64,000 nucleotides of DNA from the NCBI RefSeq assembly GCF_022664455.2, contig NZ_JAKRKC020000002.1, positions 1 through 64,000 of the forward strand, read 5' to 3'. The notes beneath the pieces are model-generated. The model worked only from the letters and a program-made list of their open reading frames with translations. It did not search any database and was not told the origin of the DNA. Source of the DNA: Actinomadura luzonensis. GTDB taxonomy: Bacteria > Actinomycetota > Actinomycetes > Streptosporangiales > Streptosporangiaceae. Positions 8,566 through 16,038 of this stretch are shown piece after piece. Each line of letters starts with the position of its first letter. Within the stretch, counting starts at the first letter, position 1. The translations under genes were made by a program, and so were the position numbers.

Positions 8566-10047
8566 ATGACGTCCAGCACTGAGGCCACCTCGAGCACCCC
8601 GCAGGTAGCGGTCAACGACATCGGGTCCGAGGAAGCCTTCCTCGCCGCGATCGACGAGACCATCAAGTACTTCAACGACGGCGACATCGTCGAGGGCACC
8701 GTCGTCAAGGTCGATCGAGACGAGGTCCTTCTCGATATCGGCTACAAGACCGAGGGTGTCATCCCCTCGCGCGAGCTTTCGATCAAGCACGATGTCGACC
8801 CTGCTGACGTCGTGGAGGTCGGCGAACACGTCGAGGCCCTGGTTCTCCAGAAGGAGGACAAGGAGGGCCGCCTGATCCTGTCCAAGAAGCGCGCCCAGTA
8901 CGAGCGCGCCTGGGGCACGATCGAGAAGATCAAGGACGAGGACGGCATCGTCACCGGCACCGTCATCGAGGTCGTCAAGGGTGGTCTCATCCTCGACATC
9001 GGCCTCCGTGGCTTCCTCCCGGCGTCCCTGGTCGAGATGCGCCGTGTCCGCGACCTGCAGCCGTACGTCGGCCGGGAGCTCGAGGCGAAGATCATCGAGC
9101 TCGACAAGAACCGCAACAACGTGGTCCTGTCGCGCCGCGCCTGGCTCGAGCAGACGCAGTCCGAGGTTCGCCAGACGTTCCTCAACACCCTTCAGAAGGG
9201 TCAGGTCCGCAAGGGCGTCGTCTCCTCGATCGTCAACTTCGGCGCGTTCGTGGACCTCGGCGGAGTCGACGGCCTGGTCCACGTGTCCGAGCTGTCCTGG
9301 AAGCACATCGACCACCCGTCCGAGGTGGTCGAGGTCGGCCAGGAGGTCACGGTCGAGGTCCTCGACGTCGACATGGAGCGCGAGCGCGTCTCCCTGTCGC
9401 TCAAGGCCACCCAGGAAGACCCGTGGCAGCAGTTCGCCCGCACCCACCAGATCGGCCAGGTCGTGCCGGGCCGCGTCACCAAGCTGGTGCCGTTCGGCGC
9501 GTTCGTCCGGGTCGAGGAGGGCATCGAGGGCCTGGTCCACATCTCCGAGCTGGCCGAGCGCCACGTGGAGATCCCGGAGCAGGTCGTCCAGGTCGGCGAC
9601 GAGATCTTCGTGAAGATCATCGACATCGACCTCGACCGTCGCCGCATCAGCCTGTCGCTGAAGCAGGCCAACGAGGGCGTGGGCGCCGAGGTCGAGTTCG
9701 ACCCGACGCTCTACGGCATGGCCGCGACGTACGACGACCAGGGCAACTACATCTACCCCGAGGGCTTCGACCCGGAGACGGGCGAGTGGCTCGAGGGCTT
9801 CGACAAGCAGCGTGAGGAGTGGGAGCGGCAGTACGCCGAGGCCCAGCAGCGCTTCGAGGCCCACCGGAAGCAGATCGAGGAGGCCCGCAAGGCCGAGGCC
9901 GAGGCCGGCGAGGGCGCTCCGACGTCCTACGGCAGCGAGGCCCCGGCTCAGCAGAGCAGCTCCTCGTCCGCTCCGGCCAGCGGCGCGCTCGCCTCGGACG
10001 AGGCGCTCGCGGCGCTGCGCGAGAAGCTCGCGGGCGGCCAGAGCTGA
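8566..10047 (+). CDS. rpsA: 30S ribosomal protein S1
   Basis: 493 residues with four S1 RNA-binding motifs, each with the GDIVEGTVVKVDRDEVLLDIGYK / GAFVDLGGVDGLVHVSELS pattern, spread over residues about 35-360. The last 120 residues are an acidic, Gln/Glu- and Ala/Ser-rich tail without S1 motifs, normal for actinobacteria. The ATG at 8566 is chosen because MTSSTEATSS matches the family N-terminus; the open frame upstream is the transcribed leader. S1 helps load structured mRNAs on the 30S subunit. Codon choice is strongly biased to C/G-ending codons with many AAG and GAG, as expected for high expression. Confidence 0.97.
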   Translation: MTSSTEATSSTPQVAVNDIGSEEAFLAAIDETIKYFNDGDIVEGTVVKVDRDEVLLDIGYKTEGVIPSRELSIKHDVDPADVVEVGEHVEALVLQKEDKEGRLILSKKRAQYERAWGTIEKIKDEDGIVTGTVIEVVKGGLILDIGLRGFLPASLVEMRRVRDLQPYVGRELEAKIIELDKNRNNVVLSRRAWLEQTQSEVRQTFLNTLQKGQVRKGVVSSIVNFGAFVDLGGVDGLVHVSELSWKHIDHPSEVVEVGQEVTVEVLDVDMERERVSLSLKATQEDPWQQFARTHQIGQVVPGRVTKLVPFGAFVRVEEGIEGLVHISELAERHVEIPEQVVQVGDEIFVKIIDIDLDRRRISLSLKQANEGVGAEVEFDPTLYGMAATYDDQGNYIYPEGFDPETGEWLEGFDKQREEWERQYAEAQQRFEAHRKQIEEARKAEAEAGEGAPTSYGSEAPAQQSSSSSAPASGALASDEALAALREKLAGGQS

Positions 10048-10062
10048 GGCTCTGCTCCTGGA

Positions 10063-10090
10063 GCAAGGCAGTAGAAGCAAGGCAGTAGAA
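10063..10090 (+). repeat. Perfect 14-bp tandem duplication between rpsA and its terminator
   Basis: GCAAGGCAGTAGAA occurs twice back to back (10063-10076 and 10077-10090), directly abutting the terminator palindrome. It is non-coding and probably a recent slippage duplication. Confidence 0.85.
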
Positions 10091-10126
10091 CGGAAGGCCC
10101 CGCACGGATCCGTGCGGGGCCTTCCG
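10091..10126 (+). terminator. 36-nt perfect palindrome terminator of rpsA
   Basis: CGGAAGGCCCCGCACGGA at 10091-10108 is followed directly by its exact reverse complement at 10109-10126, giving an uninterrupted 18-bp potential stem. It lies 43 nt after the rpsA stop and is followed by no coding sequence for 77 nt, so it is the transcription terminator. Confidence 0.85.
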
Positions 10127-10190
10127 CCTGTCCTGCGGCTTTTCCGGCCGCCGGCGCGGAACGCGGAACGAATCCTGCCGCATCGCTTCC

Positions 10191-10196
10191 TAAGGT
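10191..10196 (+). promoter_or_regulatory. -10 box (TAAGGT) for leaderless transcript of the epoxide hydrolase-like gene
   Basis: TAAGGT lies 7 nt before the ATG at 10204 with no ribosome-binding sequence in between, the same layout as at polA and coaE. Confidence 0.5.
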
Positions 10197-10203
10197 CATC
10201 CGC

Positions 10204-11403
10204 ATGACCGAGACCATCACGCCGTTCCGCATCGACATCCCTCAGGCCGACCTCGACGACCTGCGCGACCGGCTGCGCCGCACCCGCTGGGCCCGTCAGC
10301 TCCCCGGCGGCTGGCGGCGCGGCGTCCCCGTGGCCTACCTGCGGGAGCTGGCCACGTACTGGGCCGAGGAGTTCGACTGGCGCGCCCAGGAGGCCAGGCT
10401 CAACGCCTTCCCGCAGTTCACCACCACCGTGGACGGGCAGAGCGTGCACTTCCTGCACGTCCGCTCGCCCGAGCCGCACGCCCTGCCGCTGATCGTCACG
10501 CACAGCTGGCCGAGCTCGGTCGCCGAGCTGCTCGACGTGCTCGGCCCGCTCACCGACCCGCGCTCCCACGGGCTCGACCCGGGCCTCGCCTTCCATGTCG
10601 TCGCGCCCTCCCTGCCCGGCTTCGCCTTCTCACCCTTCCCTGGGCCCGCCACTGAGCCCGCCACTGGGCCCGCCTCTGGGCCCGCCTCCGAAACGGCTGA
10701 CGAGCGGCCCTGGAGCGTCGAGCGCGTGGCCCGTACCTGGGCCGAGCTGATGCGCCGGCTCGGCCACGACCGCTACGGGGCCCACGGCAACGACGCGGGG
10801 GCGCTGGTCACGGCGCGGCTCGCCGCCCTCGACCCCGAGCACGTCACCGGCGCGGTGATCACCTCCGGCCTCGGCATCCCCACCGGCGACCCCGCCGAGC
10901 TGGCGGGGGCGAGCGAGGACGAGCTGGCCTGGCTGAAGATGCTGGGCGAGCGCATGGCCGGCGGCAGCGGGTACGGCCCCTACCTGGCCGGCCGGCCGCA
11001 GACCCTCGCCCACGGGTTCGCCGACTCGCCGGTGGCGCAGCTGGCGTACCTGGTGGAGCGGTTCAAGGAGTTCGACGGCTGGCCGGAGGACGGGACGCCG
11101 GTGGCCGAGCCCGTGGACCGCGACCTGGTGCTGACCAACGCCAGCCTGTACTGGTTCACCGGCACTGGCGGGTCGTCGTCCTGGACGTACTACGACGGCG
11201 CCGCCGGGATGCCCGCCGACCAGCGCGCCGTCCCCACCGGAGCCACGCACGGCGGGCCCGCGCTGCTGCGCCGCATCGCCGAGCGCGGCAACGACATCGT
11301 GTACTGGGGCGACGGGCAGAGCCCCAGCCACATGGTGGCCATGGCCGCGCCCGAATCGGTGGTGACCGGCGTACGGGAGTTCTTCGGCGTCCTGCTCCGC
11401 TAG
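10204..11403 (+). CDS. Epoxide hydrolase family alpha/beta hydrolase
   Basis: 399 residues. The first 100 residues match the epoxide hydrolase N-terminal domain (FRIDIPQADLDDLRDRLRRTRW, then YWAEEFDWRAQEARLN). The oxyanion loop reads HSWPSS rather than the usual HGWPGS, and the nucleophile elbow reads HGNDAG, with Asp where the family has GGDWG. A C-terminal His is present in SPSHMVAMAAPE. So nucleophile and base are kept while flanking residues differ. A Pro/Thr/Gly-rich insertion (PATEPATGPASGPASE) sits in the cap region before the nucleophile. The expected reaction is hydrolysis of an epoxide to a diol, but the changed motifs could mean another ester or halide substrate. Confidence 0.85.
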   Translation: MTETITPFRIDIPQADLDDLRDRLRRTRWARQLPGGWRRGVPVAYLRELATYWAEEFDWRAQEARLNAFPQFTTTVDGQSVHFLHVRSPEPHALPLIVTHSWPSSVAELLDVLGPLTDPRSHGLDPGLAFHVVAPSLPGFAFSPFPGPATEPATGPASGPASETADERPWSVERVARTWAELMRRLGHDRYGAHGNDAGALVTARLAALDPEHVTGAVITSGLGIPTGDPAELAGASEDELAWLKMLGERMAGGSGYGPYLAGRPQTLAHGFADSPVAQLAYLVERFKEFDGWPEDGTPVAEPVDRDLVLTNASLYWFTGTGGSSSWTYYDGAAGMPADQRAVPTGATHGGPALLRRIAERGNDIVYWGDGQSPSHMVAMAAPESVVTGVREFFGVLLR

Positions 11404-11406
11404 GGT
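11401..11406 (+). promoter_or_regulatory. -10 box (TAGGGT) before the GNAT gene
   Basis: TAGGGT begins within the stop codon of the preceding gene and lies 7 nt before the GTG at 11414, consistent with leaderless expression. A GTG at 11405 would overlap this box. Confidence 0.45.
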
Positions 11407-11413
11407 GCTGTCC

Positions 11414-11887
11414 GTGACGATCGAGCGGGCGGTGCCGGCGGACGCGGGAGAGATCCTCACCCTTCAGCGGGCGGCCTACGTGAGCGAGGCCCAGCTCTAC
11501 GGAGACCCCTACATCCCGCCGCTCGTGGAGTCGCTGGAGCAGCTGCGCAAGGTCATCGAGGGCGCCCTCGTGCTCAAGGCGCTCGACGGCGCCCGCATCG
11601 TCGGCGCGGTGCGCGGGCAGCTCTCCGGCACCACCTGCCTGGTCGGCCGCCTGGTCGTCGCCCCCGACCGGCAGGGGCAGGGGCTCGGCACGGCGCTGCT
11701 GGCCGCGCTGCACGAGCAGGTGCCGGAGGCCACGGCGTTCGACCTGTTCACCGGCCACCTGTCGGCCGGCAACCTCAAGCTCTACCGCCGCCTGGGCTAC
11801 CGGGAGACCCACCGGGAGCGGATGGACGACCACCTGACGATGGTCCACCTGCGGCGGGAGCCAGATCGATCCCCTCCTCGGCCGTGA
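11414..11887 (+). CDS. GNAT family N-acetyltransferase
   Basis: About 157 residues of a single GNAT fold. The acetyl-CoA binding motif A is LVGRLVVAPDRQGQGLGTALLAAL (Q/R-x-x-G-x-G pattern) near residues 75-98, and motif B is FDLFTGHLSAGNLKLYRRLGYRE. The GTG at 11414 is favoured over the in-frame GTG at 11405 because of the -10 box position. It would transfer an acetyl group from acetyl-CoA to an amine; the substrate is unknown. Its last 113 nt overlap the convergent Clp-N gene on the other strand. Confidence 0.85.
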   Translation: MTIERAVPADAGEILTLQRAAYVSEAQLYGDPYIPPLVESLEQLRKVIEGALVLKALDGARIVGAVRGQLSGTTCLVGRLVVAPDRQGQGLGTALLAALHEQVPEATAFDLFTGHLSAGNLKLYRRLGYRETHRERMDDHLTMVHLRREPDRSPPRP

Positions 11888-12458
11888 CCACCGCGCGGCC
11901 CATGTCGTCGTCCACCCAGTTCCAGCCCCACCGCCACTCCGAGCCCGCCGGGTGCTCGGCGTTCAGCCGGTCGAGCAGCGGACGCAGCTCGGCGGCCGGC
12001 ACCACCACCTGGTGGCGGCCGCGCCAGGGCACGTGCGCGGGCGGGTCCAGCGGCGGCGTCGCGACGCCGTGGGCGCGCAGGGCCGCCACGACGCCCGCCG
12101 GGTCCACGCCGAACACGTGCAACGTCGTCGCCTCCCGGTCCCAGGCGTCGTAGGCCAGCGCCAGCAGCCAGTGCTCGGGGCCGGGCGCCCGGTGACCGGC
12201 GGCCAGCGCCAGGCCCCTGGCGACCCCGTACAGGGTGTGGAAGGCGGGGTTGGCGAAGCCGCCCGCGCCGTGGCCCGGCCGCTCCCCGTGGCGCAGCACC
12301 TTGAGCGCCCGCGCCCGGTCCAGCCCCGCCTCGCGCAGGACGCGCGCGGCGAGGGAGTCCTCGGCCAGCAGGGCGAGCACGACGTGCAGCGGGCTCACCC
12401 AGTCGTCCCCGGCCGCGGCGGCCTGGTCGTGGGCGGCCCGTACGATCGGGGTCGTCAT
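11775..12458 (-). CDS. Stand-alone Clp N-terminal (ClpN) domain protein
   Basis: 227 residues. Two Clp-N repeats are visible: VRAAHDQAAAAGDDWVSPLHVVLALL with AARVLREAGLD, and LYGVARGLALAAGHRAPGPEHWLLALAY with a second hydrophobic helix pair. There is no AAA+ ATPase domain. The C-terminal half is unrelated (WRGRHQVVVPAAELRPLLDRLN, WRWGWNWVDDDMGRAVVT) and ends in a Gly/Ser/Pro tail. In ClpC/ClpA these repeats bind substrates and adaptors, so a free copy might act as an adaptor or decoy; this is inference. ATG at 12458, divergent from coaE with only 48 nt between them. Confidence 0.78.
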   Translation of the reverse strand: MTTPIVRAAHDQAAAAGDDWVSPLHVVLALLAEDSLAARVLREAGLDRARALKVLRHGERPGHGAGGFANPAFHTLYGVARGLALAAGHRAPGPEHWLLALAYDAWDREATTLHVFGVDPAGVVAALRAHGVATPPLDPPAHVPWRGRHQVVVPAAELRPLLDRLNAEHPAGSEWRWGWNWVDDDMGRAVVTAEEGIDLAPAAGGPSSGGRPSAPGGSPGSPGGGRA

Positions 12459-12494
12459 GCCTACGATGATGGCCCCGTACCCGCCGAACGTGGA

Positions 12495-12500
12495 TAGGCT
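12495..12500 (+). promoter_or_regulatory. -10 box (TAGGCT) for leaderless coaE transcript
   Basis: TAGGCT lies 6 nt before the GTG start of coaE with no Shine-Dalgarno sequence, identical in box and spacing to polA. Confidence 0.6.
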
Positions 12501-12506
12501 TTCACG

Positions 12507-13109
12507 GTGCTGAAGATTGGGCTCACCGGCGGCATCGGCTCCGGCAAGAGCGAGGTGTCCAAGCGGCTGGCGGCACACGGGGCCGTCGTGATCGACGCCG
12601 ACAAGATCGCCCGTGAGGTCGTCGAGCCCGGCACGGTCGGGCTGGCGCGGGTCGTCGCCGTCTTCGGCGACGAGGTGCTGCGCCCGGACGGGACGCTCGA
12701 CCGGGAGAAGCTCGGCTCCATCGTCTTCGCCGACAGCGAGAAGCTGGCGGCGCTCAACGGCATCGTGCACCCGCTGGTGGGGGAGCGGGTGGCGGCGCTG
12801 CAGGCCGAGGCGCCCGACGACGCGGTCGTCGTGTACGACGTGCCGCTGCTGGCCGAGAACAAGCTCGCCCCCATGTACGACGTGGTCATCGTGGTGGACG
12901 CGGCCGACGAGGTGCGCATCCGGCGGCTGGCCGAGTTCCGGGGGATGGCGGAGGCCGACGCCAAGGCCCGCATCGCGGCCCAGGCGAGCCGGGAGGACCG
13001 GCTGGCGGTGGCCGACGTCGTCATCCCCAACGAAGGGACGCTGGAGGAGCTGGACGGGCGGGTCAGGGACGTCTGGGACCAGCTCCGGCGTCGCGCCGCC
13101 CGCGGCTGA
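12507..13109 (+). CDS. coaE: Dephospho-CoA kinase
   Basis: 200 residues, usual length. The P-loop GGIGSGKS is at residues 8-15; VIDADKIAREVVEPG carries the family DAD motif, and VYDVPLLAENKL matches the conserved DxPLLxE segment. It phosphorylates the 3'-hydroxyl of dephospho-CoA in the last step of coenzyme A synthesis. The GTG start is set by the leaderless promoter. It follows rpsA at a short distance, a linkage common in actinobacteria where coaE and uvrB lie downstream of rpsA. Confidence 0.96.
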   Translation: MLKIGLTGGIGSGKSEVSKRLAAHGAVVIDADKIAREVVEPGTVGLARVVAVFGDEVLRPDGTLDREKLGSIVFADSEKLAALNGIVHPLVGERVAALQAEAPDDAVVVYDVPLLAENKLAPMYDVVIVVDAADEVRIRRLAEFRGMAEADAKARIAAQASREDRLAVADVVIPNEGTLEELDGRVRDVWDQLRRRAARG

Positions 13110-13132
13110 CCCACCACCGGCCGGGGCGGGGG

Positions 13133-14431
13133 TCACTCACCCGACTGGGACGTGCCGCCGCCGGTGGAGCCCTGGCCCGCGACCTGGCCCGGGATCTGCG
13201 GCACCGGGGTGAGCGTGGTGGCGCCCGGCGTCGTGGGGGCGGCCGTCGCCTCGCCGCTCCCGACCCCCGCGACCAGCGCCTTCCTCCTGGGACGTACCGG
13301 CTGCGGGCGAATGGCGCGCGGGCGGGCGGAGCGGTTGCGCGCGTTGGCCGCCCCCTGCGGCTGCACCGTGCCCGGGGTCGTGGGGATGGGAGTGGCCGAC
13401 GCCGTCCGAGACGGTGAGCGGGACGCCCCGGAGGTGGCCGCCGGGGACGGCACGGGACCGTTGACCGGGGCGGTGACCGGCGCTGTGGCCGGGGTGCGCG
13501 GGGTGGCGGGGGCCTGGGTGGCGGCGGGGCTGCGGCGCATGGCCGCGGCGGGAGGCGTGGGGGGCACGGAGCCCGGGTCCGGGACGGGATCCAGCGTGGT
13601 GCGGAACGCGGGAACGCCGATCAGCAGCCCGGCCAGGGCCAGCAGGACCACGCCCGCCGCCAGGGCCGCCGTCCTGGCCGCCCGGGACCGTCCCCCGCCC
13701 TCGGGTGCGGCGCCGTCGCCGGCGTCCGGCGTGGACGACCACGGCGACACCCCGGCCGCCCGCTTCGGCATGACCTCCCGCCTGTCACCCTCCGACGAGG
13801 CGAGGCCGTCCACGCTCGTGTGGGGTGAGGTGCGGTCGTCCGGGTCCGGGTCCGTGTGGGGTGAGGGGTCGTTCGAGGGCGTTTCGGGGGAGGGAGGGCC
13901 CTCCAGGAGCGCCTGGGGTGTGGTGCGGCGCCGGGGGCCTGCGCCGGTCGAGGGGGAAGCGCCCATGCCCGTCTCGGCCGCCTTCCGCCTGTCGGACGGC
14001 GAGAAGAGGTCGGCCGGGCCGCCGGATGGTGATGAGACGTGGGCCGGGTGAGCGGACGGACTGGCCGCCGGCGTGGGAAGGCCGCCCGCCGGCGCGGGCA
14101 GGCCGCTCGACGGCGTGGGCAGGCCGTCCGACAAGGCGCGGAGGCCGTCCGACGAGGTGGGAAGGCCGTCCGACGAGGTGGGCAGGCCGTCCGAGAGGGC
14201 GGGGGAGCCGTCCGAGGGGGTGGGGAGGCTGGCCGTGGGGGTGGGGAGGCCGTCCGATGAGGCGTGGCGATCGTTCGGCGCGGTGGGTGGCGTGGACGGT
14301 TCCGGGGTGTGGAAGGCGGCGGTGCGGGGGGCGGTGGCTCGGGAGGCGCGGTCCGCCGGGCCGCGCGGTGCCCGCCGGGCGTCGCGTCCGCCGGTCACGA
14401 GCCCAGCCCCCGGCAGGTACCCATGCGTCAT
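13133..14431 (-). CDS. Single-pass membrane protein with cytoplasmic heptad-like DGLPT repeats and extracellular Pro/Thr-rich region
   Basis: 432 residues, no recognised domain. From the ATG at 14431 the first 100 residues contain 7-residue repeats of the type (S)SDGLPT, encoded by 21-bp tandem DNA repeats. Then comes a charged Pro-rich stretch, one clear membrane helix (TAALAAGVVLLALAGLLIGVP) near residue 270, and about 150 residues rich in Pro, Thr and Ala that would lie outside the cell. The frame is supported by strong G/C preference at third codon positions through the repeats. The open frame extends upstream of 14431 but there reads the SDR gene out of frame. Possibly a wall-spanning or regulatory protein; function unknown. 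Confidence 0.6.
   Translation of the reverse strand: MTHGYLPGAGLVTGGRDARRAPRGPADRASRATAPRTAAFHTPEPSTPPTAPNDRHASSDGLPTPTASLPTPSDGSPALSDGLPTSSDGLPTSSDGLRALSDGLPTPSSGLPAPAGGLPTPAASPSAHPAHVSSPSGGPADLFSPSDRRKAAETGMGASPSTGAGPRRRTTPQALLEGPPSPETPSNDPSPHTDPDPDDRTSPHTSVDGLASSEGDRREVMPKRAAGVSPWSSTPDAGDGAAPEGGGRSRAARTAALAAGVVLLALAGLLIGVPAFRTTLDPVPDPGSVPPTPPAAAMRRSPAATQAPATPRTPATAPVTAPVNGPVPSPAATSGASRSPSRTASATPIPTTPGTVQPQGAANARNRSARPRAIRPQPVRPRRKALVAGVGSGEATAAPTTPGATTLTPVPQIPGQVAGQGSTGGGTSQSGE
14077..14265. repeat. Imperfect 21-bp tandem repeats coding for DGLPT-type heptads
   Basis: A unit close to GGCAGGCCGTCCGACGAGGT recurs about eight times with small changes. The 21-bp period keeps the reading frame of the membrane-protein gene on the minus strand, so copy number could change without frameshift. 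Confidence 0.8.
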
Positions 14432-14538
14432 CCCTCCGCGATGCTCCGCGCCGCCTCCGAAACGATCTAGCCAAGGATCCTCCCACAGTCCGGTGATCGG
14501 GAGCGGCAAACGACGCAAATGGCGCAGGCCCGCACGGG

Positions 14539-15359
14539 TCACCGCAGGACGTGACGAGTCAGCTCGTACAACCGCCGGGCCGCGTCCGGGTCGAGGGTGG
14601 GCAGCGACAGGTCCACCGGGGTGCGGCGGTCGTAGGCGAGCAGCCGCCCCTCCGGCGGGTCCGCCATCAGCTCGACGATCGGCTGCACGGCCTGCTCGAC
14701 GGGCTGGGCGGCGACCCGGGCCAGGAGCCGGACGACCGCCCTGGCGGGCTGGGCCAGGCTGGCGGTCCCGCTGCGGGTGAAGCCCGGGTGGTGCAGCAGG
14801 AAGCGGGTCCGGCCGCCGGGGTGCACGGCCGGGTAGGCGACGCCGAGCAGGTCCGTGGCGCGCCCGCCCTGGAGGATCGCCTTGATGCCGCCGTAGCCGT
14901 GGCGCAGCGACAGGTCGTCCCAGTGGACGGCGCCCTTGGTGATGCCGACGCCGCACACGTTCACGATCATCGGCTCGCCGCCCTTCTCCAGCAGGCCGGT
15001 CAGGCCGTGGCTGAGCACGAGGCGGCTGACGTAGTAGAGGGCGAAGGTGGCCTCGAAGCCGTCCGGCGTCTCGACGCGGCGCGGGAAGTGCCGCATGGCG
15101 GTGAGGATCAGCCCGTCGAGCGCGTCGTGCCGGGCCTCGACCTCCTCGATCACCCGCCGGTTCTCCGCCACCGAGGTCAGGTCGGCCCGGACGAACGCCG
15201 CCCGTTCCCCGGCCCCAGCCGGGCCGCCTCGGCGAGGAGGTCGCGTCCTCTGCCGGGGTCGCTGCCGACGACCGTCACCCGGTCGCCGGCCCGCAGGTGG
15301 TGCAGCGCCAGCGCCCGTCCCATGCCGGTGGTGCCGCCGGCCACGACGTAGGTCCGCAT
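14539..15359 (-). pseudogene. Short-chain dehydrogenase/reductase gene with a frameshift
   Basis: Two adjacent frames together make one SDR. The first, from the ATG at 15359, has the Rossmann nucleotide motif GGTTGMGRA and ends its sensible reading around RDLLAEAARLG near 15220. The second continues from ERAAFVRADLTSVAENRRVIEE through LDGLILTAMRHF and GEPMIVNVCGVG to the C-terminus at 14539. A missing single base in the run of G/C near 15205-15218 explains the break. The usual YxxxK pair is not clear: the region reads LRHGYGGIKAIL, a YxxxK-like YGGIK. It is divergent from a TetR gene with shared operators, so it is probably that regulator's target. Either a true null mutation or a sequencing error in a homopolymer. 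Confidence 0.75.
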
Positions 15360-15380
15360 GCTCGCTCCTCGGTCGAAGTA

Positions 15381-15400
15381 AAGTCATCGATCGATGACTT
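15381..15400. promoter_or_regulatory. TetR-type operator 1, perfect 20-bp palindrome
   Basis: AAGTCATCGATCGATGACTT is a perfect 20-bp palindrome located 21 nt upstream of the SDR start. Its core GTCATCGATCGATGAC recurs as operator 2. Confidence 0.75.
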
Positions 15401-15431
15401 GCGTGACCGTAGCACGGCAGGGGCCTAAGAT

Positions 15432-15447
15432 GTCAACGATCGATGAC
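15432..15447. promoter_or_regulatory. TetR-type operator 2
   Basis: GTCAACGATCGATGAC differs from the operator 1 core at one base. The centres of the two sites are 49 bp apart, and this one lies just before the TetR ribosome site, fitting autoregulation. Confidence 0.7.
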
Positions 15448-15459
15448 CAGGAGGGGCCG

Positions 15460-16038
15460 ATGGGGAAGAGAGACCGGGAGGCCACGCGGGCCAGGCTGCT
15501 GGAGGCCGCGCGGCTGCGCTTCGCCCGCGACGGCTACGACGCCACCAGCGTCCGCGACGTCGCCGCCGACGCCGGCGTGGACGCCACCCTGATCTTCCGC
15601 TACTTCGGCTCGAAGAAGGCCCTGTTCGACGAGGTCACCGCCGACCTCCCGGCCGGCCTCCTGGACGGCCCGCAGGAGGAGCTGGTCGCCCGCATGATCG
15701 CCGCGGTCGTCTTCCACGACTGGACCCGGTACGGCGGCGAGCACCCCCTGGTCGCCATGCTGCGCTCCTCGGCCCACGAGGACGCCCGCCGCCGCATCCG
15801 CGAGGAGGTCTGCGCCACCTACGTCGAGGCCCTCGCGGGTCTGGCCGGCGGCGGCGAGGACGCCGGGCTGCGCGCCGAGCTGCTCAGCGCCTGGCTGGTC
15901 GGCATCGGCATCCTGCGCTCGGTCGTCGCCACCCCGGCCCTGGCCGGGGCCACCGCCGCCGACCTGGCCCCGCACGTCGAGAGCGTGGCGACCGCCCTGC
16001 TCGGCCGCCCGATGAGCGGCGCCGCCTCAGATGGGTGA
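15460..16038 (+). CDS. TetR family transcriptional regulator
   Basis: 192 residues. The N-terminal helix-turn-helix reads ATRARLLEAARLRFARDGYDATSVRDVAADAGVDATLIFRYFGSKKALF, the classic TetR DNA-binding domain ending in YFGSKxxLF. The C-terminal ligand domain is Ala/Leu-rich and has no named match that I can see. The ATG at 15460 follows AGGAGGGG by 3 nt; an in-frame upstream start would read through operator 2. It is divergent from the frameshifted SDR and likely represses both. Its 3' end overlaps the convergent TIR-NACHT gene by 12 nt. Confidence 0.9.
   Translation: MGKRDREATRARLLEAARLRFARDGYDATSVRDVAADAGVDATLIFRYFGSKKALFDEVTADLPAGLLDGPQEELVARMIAAVVFHDWTRYGGEHPLVAMLRSSAHEDARRRIREEVCATYVEALAGLAGGGEDAGLRAELLSAWLVGIGILRSVVATPALAGATAADLAPHVESVATALLGRPMSGAASDG

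Noticed and set aside
8323..10596. A 757-residue minus-strand open frame over rpsA
   Set aside because: Low-complexity Leu/Asp/Val sequence produced by the rpsA codons read in reverse; it lacks a ribosome site.
14432..14956. N-terminal extension of the repeat membrane protein
   Set aside because: This portion reads the SDR gene out of frame; the supported start is the ATG at 14431.
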